This document shows positions 56,157 to 64,000 of a stretch of DNA of 64,000 nt, piece after piece; position 1 is the first letter of the stretch, and each line of letters opens with the position of its first letter. The stretch is from positions 1-64,000 of the forward strand of contig NW_026729270.1 in the NCBI RefSeq assembly GCF_030272615.1, read 5' to 3'. Under the pieces are notes generated by a model. It had not been told where the DNA came from, ran no database searches, and saw only the letters and a program-made list of their open reading frames with translations. This stretch comes from Cryptomeria japonica (Eukaryota > Streptophyta > Pinopsida > Cupressales > Cupressaceae). The translations under genes and the position numbers were made by a program.

Positions 56157-57554
56157 TGTAGTCACATAGATCTGTCCATTTTAATTAAATGAATATTTCA
56201 TATTTATTTGATTAAAAACCCGCTAGCCATCAGTCAATTAAATTAATATTTAATTAATTCATCTTCAAACATTCTCCTATTAATTAAATAAATTATTCAA
56301 TTTATTTTAATTAATTCATTATACCAAATTAAAAAATCAATTAAATGAATAAATCATATTTATTTCATTTAATCCCCTTTTCCTCTTTTAAATAAATTAA
56401 ATAAAACATTTATTTAAATCATTTATCCCCCCCACTTGCATTTTCCTACAAATGCAACTTGCACACACTTATGGAAATAAATAAATTTTATTTTAATTAA
56501 AATCCTATTTTCCCTCACCCACCAAATTCACTTGCATTCCTAAACCCCCTTCTAGATTCTTCTAAACCCTTCCTAATTAACCTAATCCATTCCCTAAGTA
56601 TTGTCACATTCCTAAGCAACTTGGAGTCACTTCTCAAAGACTTCAAAAAGTCTTTGAAAAGTATTTAATGCTTTGTGTGTTCAACAATCTAACCTCTAAA
56701 GTCTTCCAAACCACTAATGGCTCTTACATGACCATTAATGACTCTTACATAACCATTTATGGTTAATTCAACTTGCACTCATGTGTCTCCTCAAGCATTT
56801 ATGCTTTGACCATAGTTATCCCTTTTACCTTTGCTCAAGAATTTATTCATTCAACCTAACCTTGACCTTAACTCCCAACTTAACCCTTAGGTCATGTCAA
56901 GCATTTAATGCTTATTCCCTCTCCTCTCAACCCTTCTCATGTTCACACTTGTCATCCTGGGATTGGGTTGAAAGCCCTCACATGGATTGAATATCATTCA
57001 ATCCTGACCCTTGTTGAGATTACTCAATCTCAACCATCCATTGCTCCATTTTCCCTATAAATAGAGCCCATTTCATCATAATCCAGATCCTGAAACTTGT
57101 ATGCATCTAAGTTATAGTGAATTTTAGAGAGCATTTAGCATAAATCACTAATATGTTGTTATTTTGGCCTAAAATAAATCATTTTAACATCATAGCATCT
57201 AATATTAGCTTTTGTTCACATTTGCATAGTATTTTAGAGTAAACATTTCGATCTTGAACCTCCATAAGCATCCATAGTGCAAAAAGCTGCTGAGAGCTAC
57301 ACTAATTTGGAACTTGGAGAGGACAGAAACAAAGGAGAAAGAGCTAAGAGAATTTTAGAAGGCATTCGGAGATGCCTTGTGATATTTGTTTCCCTAGTTA
57401 AATACTTTAGCATGTTTTTAGTGTGTCTTTTGATATGCTTGCTTAGATTAGTTTTTGGTTGAATAACACTAACTTTGATCCTTGTTTCTTGTTGTTTTTG
57501 TGTGTTATATGACCACAGGCTTTAATCTAACCTTGTCCATTTTGCAGAGCATCA
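56157..57554 (+). repeat. 5' LTR of gypsy D
   Basis: About 1,398 bp, TGTAGTCACATAGATC to TTGCAGAGCATCA. It shares the AT-rich U3, the CAAAGTCTT units (two recognisable, about 56643 and 56697), TATAAATA at 57056 and the AAAGCTGCTGAGAGCTACAC block with gypsy B. Confidence 0.9.
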
Positions 57555-57556
57555 TT

Positions 57557-57583
57557 TGCTGAACCCGATGTGAATCAAACACC
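57557..57583 (+). promoter_or_regulatory. Decayed primer binding site of gypsy D
   Basis: TGCTGAACCCGATGTGAATC followed by AAACACC. It is the gypsy B tRNA-Trp site with several point changes, including G to C in the third base, which pairs with the tRNA CCA end. Confidence 0.65.
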
Positions 57584-57647
57584 AACAACATTTTTTTTTT
57601 TCAAAAACTGACTTTTGACTATTTAACTTGACACATAGCTCATGCTT

Positions 57648-57800
57648 TGGCACTTTTGTTCTTGCTTTAGTGCCATTGTAATTTGGTATTTTAGCGCTAT
57701 TGTCCTTACAGTAGCGCTATTGTCTCAAATTTAGCACTATTGTTGATATATTAGCGCTTTTGTGTTAAGTAGCGCTTTTGTTTTCACACAGAGTAGCGCC
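57648..57800 (+). repeat. AGCGCT array in gypsy D leader
   Basis: AGCGCT or near copies start at 57693, 57713, 57733 (AGCACT), 57753, 57771 and 57795, with weaker ones near 57648 and 57668. Spacing is 20 bp over the first four. It matches the array of gypsy B in unit, period and position relative to the LTR. Confidence 0.75.
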
Positions 57801-58736
57801 ATTATAACAGAGCATTGTAAAAAATTTCCTTGTAACCGAAAAACCAAAAATATTAGGCTTGTGGAAGCCCCCCAGACGTGCACATTTTTCTAACTTATTC
57901 TCTTTTGTGCAGTTTTTGACTAACCCCTACAATAGAAATTTTAGTAATTTTTAGCTTAGGAAGTAAATTTGTTTTTATTGCTAACTTTGTCTTTCAAGCT
58001 GGGATAAAATAAACTCACTTTCTTTTTGGTGAAAAATAAACTACACTTTGATTTGGGTTTTAAAATTCACCACATCTTTCATTTGGAGCTCTAAAAAGAA
58101 CCACACTTGTTCAAAGTTAAAAGGAACCAAAAAAACTCCAAACCAAACAAAAGTTGCTTTCTCTGCAAGATTGGGATTCATTTTCCTTTTGGTGCTTAAA
58201 ATCAACAAAACAAAATTTAATTTCTTGCATCAAACTTAAAAATTCACAATCAACATTTTGATTTTGTGCAAGTTAAAAGGAATCCCCAATTTGTCAAAGT
58301 TCTAAAAATCAATTTACTTCAAGCAAAAATGTGTTCTCAATTCAGTTGACTAGGATTTCAAGTTCCTAGATTAAAACAACATTTTTCCTTGAAGCTAAAA
58401 AGAACATCATGGTTGTTGGAGCAACATCTCCAATTAGATAGAGCATCATTGCAATGACAAGTTAAAAAGAACAAGTGTCTTTTGTGTTTGGCACACTTGT
58501 CCAAAAAAGAGTTGATCGAGTGGTCCTACTTCTAACACACACTATCCTCTCCCTTGGTTTTCGTGGTCCTAGGTGCAAGAGAAAAGTGTTAGTAACACAA
58601 GTTTTATCTTTTTAAGAGAGTCCTGCCAAGAGACACATCACTCTTGGGAACAAACTCGCATAGTAAATTCTTTGAGCCACCATAGAAATCAAGTGAGAGC
58701 AAAAGCTGTAGCCTTGGGTATAGTTGTTCCTACAGT

Positions 58737-58777
58737 GTAACTTACCGAAAGGACAAATGGGCCCCACCACAAGTTAC
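58737..58777 (+). promoter_or_regulatory. Leader hairpin of gypsy D
   Basis: Arms GTAACTT (58737-58743) and AAGTTAC (58771-58777) enclose a loop with GGGCCC. It is the counterpart of 21628-21668 in gypsy B, with one base pair changed on both sides. Confidence 0.6.
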
Positions 58778-59489
58778 AAGGCTCTTAAGTGAGTCACTGC
58801 AAAATGAACTTATATCCAAAGAAATTAAAAATTACTAAACATCTTGATGTAGTAGCCCACCCGTTCTCTTGATTGAGGATATTTGTGATAAATTCAGTGC
58901 AAGAGCATAGAAGGTTTTGCTCCCAAGATACTCACCATACATATTTCCTTGAGTAGAAACATAGCTTTTTGAAAGGTTACTTGTAGCTCGATAAAAGTGG
59001 TGACTCCCCCATCATAGGGATCATCTATTTTTTATACTCGCACAAGACTTAGTATATCAGATCCTTACCTGCCACGATGGGATTCATAAGGTATGTAGTA
59101 CCAAAGTCGAAGAAATATCAAGATGTGGGCTGAAATTATCGCGACTCGCCATTTGACCTTAGGGATAAAGAGTGTTTGAAGTGTTTTTCATTTTGAGTCA
59201 AGACCAGTGCAAATTGAGCTGACTTCAGGCTTTAGGAAACACCTAAAAAAAAAAAAAAACATTTGAAGGAAAGGGTCAAAAAAATTTCAAATGATTGGGT
59301 TGATCTAGACCCATACTTACTTGTGCCTTTTGAGGCAACATTCTTGTGTTTGTGTGCTTGCTTTGTTTTCTCGTCAAAGAAACATCATAAAATCTAAAAA
59401 CCCAAAACAAAGTATTCATCCAATACAAACATTTCCAAATAAAACAAAAGATCAAAACCCAAGAGCAACAACAAAAGTATCAAAACTAT

Positions 59490-59873
59490 ATGACCATTCT
59501 TCACTTCTTGAGAAAGAAGAATCTTCATCAAAACATCAACTTGAAGAAAAGACCATTGAGCTCAAAGGCTCTTATCAAAAGGAGGAAATTCTTCTATCTT
59601 AATATACAAATCTTTGTCTCTCATAGAGCCTTCTTGCGTCACATGCATCTTTTCTTTCAAGGGAAATCAAATGAATTTGATCCAAAGTTATTAAACCATA
59701 GAGCTTTTACATAATATTGAGCTTTGAGTTATCACAAAAGCAAAGGAGGCAAGATCAATCCTGACTTCTTTCAAGACATTTGCATCACATATAACGTAGC
59801 TCGGGAAGAAGTACCAACTCCTGAAAGAGAAGAGGAAGAATTTGTCCCATATGTGACACAAAGCTTTTATTAA
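59490..59873 (+). pseudogene. Pre-gag ORF of gypsy D, two premature stops
   Basis: Starts MTILHFLRKK and ends YVTQSFY, 384 bases, the same length as in gypsy B with no indel. Two stops lie close together at about 59712 and 59718 (where B has CAA and AGA). Conserved blocks are RRPLSSKALIKRRKFFY, ALSYHK and ICITYN. It is a broken copy of the gypsy B small protein. Confidence 0.6.
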
Positions 59874-60304
59874 AGTTAAACATTTCATCCATTATCATAT
59901 CCATATCTCATCAACTCCATTCCAGCTCTCAAAACATCAAGAGGTCTTTTTCCTAAGTTCTATTTCGATATTTCTTGAATCAAACACAATAAATCACTTT
60001 TAGATTGTCTCTACATCTAGGATAAGCACATCCTAAGAGACATATCTACGCAGGTTAAAACTAGTCTATGAGTGAATCCTCTCATTACTAGGTAGTTAAG
60101 TCTATAACACATCTCAGATTTCTCTAAACCTTATCACATCAAACCTTATAAAAAACAACAAGCAAATCAAGAAAGAACTTTGGTCACATCTACCTTTAAG
60201 TGTTAGAGATCCATCTGCAACACACCACACCAACCATAAATCTCTCATTTCATCAACAACTCATCATTATTTTCACCCAACTTCAACAAAAACTTATAAA
60301 CAAA

Positions 60305-63300
60305 ATGGCTCATACCAGATCAAGATCTAGACAACAAGAAATTGAAGAGAAAGAAGAAGAAATATCAATGAGTTCCAAGAAGCCCTTGGAGGAAATGTAA
60401 ATGATGAAAATCTAGGCACTCCTACTCTTGTGGCAATAGATAGGGTGCAACAAAACTCTCTCTTCAATAGAATTTTTGATGAGATACTCAAGAGTAATGT
60501 TGATGCTCACTTTTTAAAACTTGCTCAAGAAGGGGCTAAAGTACCCTCTAACTTTGATGTTGTGCAACTAAGACAAACATCTGAACGCCAAAGTCATAAT
60601 GAGGGTGAAAGAGGTCAAGAACACATTAGATACAACTTTCATCAAGGTAATCCCCCACCTCCTCTGAATGACATAGAAATGTTGCGGCAACAAGTCAAAA
60701 ATCTCGCCCAACAACTTCATAGTGGTGTAAAACCCAATCAATTTTCACTCAATGATATTTGTCCCTATCCCTTTGATAGGAATCTTCATATGCCACCTTT
60801 TCTGCAAGGGTTTGAAACACCCAAGTTTGAAAAGTATAGAGGAAATGGAGATCCTCATGATCATGTTAGAGAATTCCATTCAACTTGCCTCGAAGTGGCA
60901 TATGAGGACACATACCTAATGTGCCTTTTTCCCCAAAGCTTGGGAGGAACAACCACATCATGGTTTTCCCGATTACTAGGTGGCATTAGGGCATTTGAAG
61001 AGTTAGTCTAGAAATTCTTGGCACATTACTCACACAACATTGAACGTGATATCACCATGGCTGATCTATGTAGCACTAAACAAAAACTAGGTGAGCTATT
61101 TTCAGTCTTTCTGCAACGATGGCGTCAAATGTCTAGTAGACGTTCTCTTCAGTTACTTGAACAAGAAGTAGTGGAAATATTTATTTCCAACTTAAATGAT
61201 GAAATGGAATTTCACCTCGATGTAAAAGACACAGACTCTTTCAATGACATGATCACCAAAGGCTTAAAATGCGAGCGGGCTCTCATCAGAAAAGGGCTTA
61301 TCAAGATATATAATGAGCCAAAGGATGGCCCTTGCCCACGCTTCAATAGTGACAAGGCTAAATTCTAGAACAAAAACAAAAACATTGTCAAGGACGGGGT
61401 TGTGGATGCAAGAACTATCAAAAGTGCACAACCTGTGGTTTGATTTGCAGGATAGAACTCCCCACCTAAGAATAACACAGTCACTCCTCCAGATCAAGGC
61501 CACACCACATCTCAAGATAAACCTAGACAACGTCAACAAAATTTTAAAACAAAGCGAACATACACTCCCTTAGGGGAACCCATCGAAACAGTGTTACGTT
61601 AGCTGGTTTCTCAAAATCTGGTGACCTTACCCAAAACATCAAATTATGAACCTCAAGTAAACCTTCATGGTGGAGGGATACCGAACATTATGATTTCCAT
61701 CAAGGGAAATGTCATAAGACAAACAATTGTCATAGATTGAAACATCTTATTCAGGATCTTATTGATCGAGGTGAAATCAAAATTGAAGGACATGACCCAA
61801 AGATAAAAAACAATGATCATCTCATGTTTAAAAATCCACTTCTATCACAAGATCAAAAGGGTCCTTCCACTTTAGGGCGAAACACATATACCACCAATTA
61901 TATGCAAACCACATATAATTACACTATGAATCACTTATACGATGCCAGTGAACTGATTGTAACTATTACTATCAAAAATTCCAGCTCCACTTGCCATGTT
62001 GTTACATGTCGCAGTAGGATTACCATAAAAACACCTCCACAAGGCACCCCATCTATCCCAAAGCAGTATAACCTTGTGGACCAATTAGATAAAATGCCCG
62101 TGCTGATATCTATCTTAGAGCTATTGCATCTATCTCCATCTCATAAAACAATCTTGGATCAAGCTCTCCAAGAGGTGTCAGTCCCTACAAATTTGAACAC
62201 AGATCAATTCCAAGCAATGGTCAAAAATCTAGGATCATCACCTTGTCTCACTTTCTCTGAAAGTGACAACTCCTCCTTCCAGCAACCTCATAACGCCTCA
62301 CTCCATATTGAAGGATTTATCAATCAACATAAGATCAAGTGAGTCTTGATCGACAACAGAACAGGCGTGAATATATGTACTCTACAATTAGTGACAGCTT
62401 TGGGATATGCAATTGAATTAGTGGATCCCCGCAAGAAGATCACAATAAAAGCCTATGATGATGTAGAGCGTTCATCCAAAGGAGCTATGGTGCTACCAAT
62501 CTGAGTGGGCCCTATGGAAAAACACATCATCTGTCAAGTTCTAGACCTTCCTCTGTCATACAATTTATTGTTAGGAAGACCTTGGATACACTCCATGCAA
62601 GCTGTTCCATCCACCTACCATCAGTGTATCAAGTTCCCACATAATGGTGTAGAAATTACAATCCTGGGTGATGCAAACCCCTTTGCATATTGTCATAATA
62701 TCAGTCATCAACTAGAGATTACTATCCCTAACAATAGACAAGCCATCTCCTCCACATCATACATAAGTACAACCTCTCTTGCTAGTTCAAACACCACTAT
62801 ACCCAAGCAAGAAAAGCTCAAGATGAAAATAGATGAGGAAGGTTCTAGGGAATACAATTTGAGCCAACTCTTTTGTGTGGGACAAATGCCTACTTCTCCT
62901 AGAACACATGGCAAACCTCAACAGTTACTTCGAATGCCACTAGACAAGCCAATGTGTACTTTGACGCCATTCATCCTTGGAAAGAGTCAAGAAGAAGAAA
63001 CTGGAGATGAGGACTTAGTAGAATGGATCTATAAAGATCCTATCACCATCGATATTCCGCAAGCTAAGCTTCCCATAGATCAGTATGGTAAAGGCCTTCT
63101 CATTATGCAAAAAATGGGATATGATGGTCAAAGTGCCTTAGCGCATTGTAAACAAGGAAGACATGAACCACTGTAGCCGGAATTAAAAGCCCAAAGATAA
63201 CACTGGCCTAGACTTTCAAAAGGAGATCTTTCCTAACCTCAGATTCAAAGGAAAACCCAGCCAACCTCCATATCAGCCTATTACAAAGTGGTCACCTTTG

Positions 63301-64000
63301 ATTATAAGAGAAACATCAAATACCATCACAACAAAACCATCTACAACACCCTTCATCCAAAAAATCAAACCAATGATCCCATCAACAGCAGCAATAACAT
63401 CAATAACACCATTAGCAGTAGCAACTATATCAAAACCCACAATAGCATCTATGACACCAACAGAAGCACCAGAGTCAACACTACTGATACTCCTCGTATC
63501 GGATTCATTGAACCCCATAATCCTTCCTGCATCACCAATCATTTCAACTACAAAACCGGTCACACTTGCAGTGTTTAACTCAAAGGACATCCCAGTATGG
63601 TATAGTAATCCGATACTAAAAAGTGACTCAAAGACCGACTCACATGAATGGGAATTTGATTCCGTCCAGCTTAATACTTCAGATAAGGAAGACACATCGC
63701 TACCTCCACCCCGCAAAGACATCCCTATTTACGAAGAAGCATAGATAAAGACCTCTTAGGTTCCTGAACCGTAAACTTCTTCCACAGACCCTACGTCCCA
63801 TCCTAAGCCTGATTCTGACAGGGAGAGTACCATCAATGACCTTCACCATAATGTCTTAACCCTCACTGACACGTCTCATGAACTTAACCTAATCTATGAG
63901 GTAATGCCCATTATCAATCCTAAACTCATCGAATAGAACCAACCTAATCCCCCATGTCTTGACCTTTTCCAAAATGATGAGGTGATCATTGACTTTTTGG
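60305..64000 (+). pseudogene. Gag-protease and start of pol of gypsy D, degenerate
   Basis: Starts MAHTRSRSRQ. A frameshift near 60365 shifts to the frame of 60430-61368 (capsid, SLGGTTTSWFSRLL). Stops occur at 61009 and 61366, followed by more stops and a frameshift before 61737. The zinc-like motif region is altered (YDFHQGKCHKTNNC, first Cys and a Gly changed). Protease reads LIDNRTGVNIC after a TGA at 62341, so the DNGA motif is lost. A further stop is at 62503. Unlike gypsy B, the gag-pol junction is open (KPQQLLRMP, about 62915). The G-patch-like segment [15 protein letters not shown] follows, then a stop at 63174, a frameshift, and the linker to the window end. Not functional. Confidence 0.88.

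Larger units (their letters stand above)
56157..64000 (+). mobile_element. Gypsy D: decayed sister of gypsy B, 3' part outside window
   Basis: The order is 5' LTR (56157-57554), decayed primer site, leader with AGCGCT array and hairpin, pre-gag ORF (59490-59873), then gag-protease and the start of pol up to the window end. Similarity to gypsy B is high along the whole length. It inserted into gypsy E gag; the five bases before the LTR are TGTGT, but the right flank is outside the window. Confidence 0.9.

Overview
This window looks like plant nuclear DNA from a large, repeat-dominated genome. A gymnosperm (conifer) is my best guess, from the sequence style of the retroelements and the density of nested, decayed insertions; this is inference, because no host gene, organelle DNA, rRNA or tRNA gene is recognisable. 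Almost everything assignable is LTR retrotransposon. There are Ty3/gypsy elements of a Tat-like type (called gypsy A-E here) and Ty1/copia elements (copia A, copia B, one solo LTR, and a large pol-less element called F).

Layout. Bases 1-622 are the internal 3' part of gypsy A, cut at 622 by copia A (623-11990) and resuming at 11991-13772 with its 3' LTR. Gypsy A itself sits in copia B, whose 3' end is 13773-16006. Copia B sits in gypsy C, a minus-strand element (16007-18945 and 34423-37525). Gypsy C is also split by gypsy B (18946-34417), a full-length plus-strand element with near-identical LTRs and a perfect CTATG target duplication. Bases 37526-42386 are unassigned. Element F (42387-51400) carries two long ORFs of its own but no protease, integrase or reverse transcriptase, and a solo copia LTR sits inside its second ORF. 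Bases 51401-56156 are gypsy E (minus strand, with gag and a protease-like region but no pol before its 3' LTR). Gypsy E is interrupted at 56157 by gypsy D, a decayed sister of gypsy B that runs off the window end. Inside copia A, about 5.1 kb of unrelated DNA (1221 to about 6340) replaces half of the 5' LTR, the primer site and the start of gag.

How the parts work. Gypsy B is the only nearly intact coding unit: a leader of about 2.8 kb with structured repeats, a small pre-gag ORF (128 codons including the stop, same length in gypsy D), gag-protease, one in-frame UAG, then pol (G-patch-like segment, RT, degenerate RNase H, a second archaeal-type RNase H, integrase). B, C and D have tRNA-Trp-type primer sites; F has the usual initiator-Met site. 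The most interesting signals are the conserved non-coding architecture of the B/D leader (a 20-bp-periodic palindrome array and a covarying hairpin with a GGGCCC loop), the conserved small pre-gag ORF, and the pol-less element F. A further possibility is that C (pol without a capsid domain) and E (capsid without pol) are complementary halves of one system. All family assignments come from reading motifs by eye; no database search was run.
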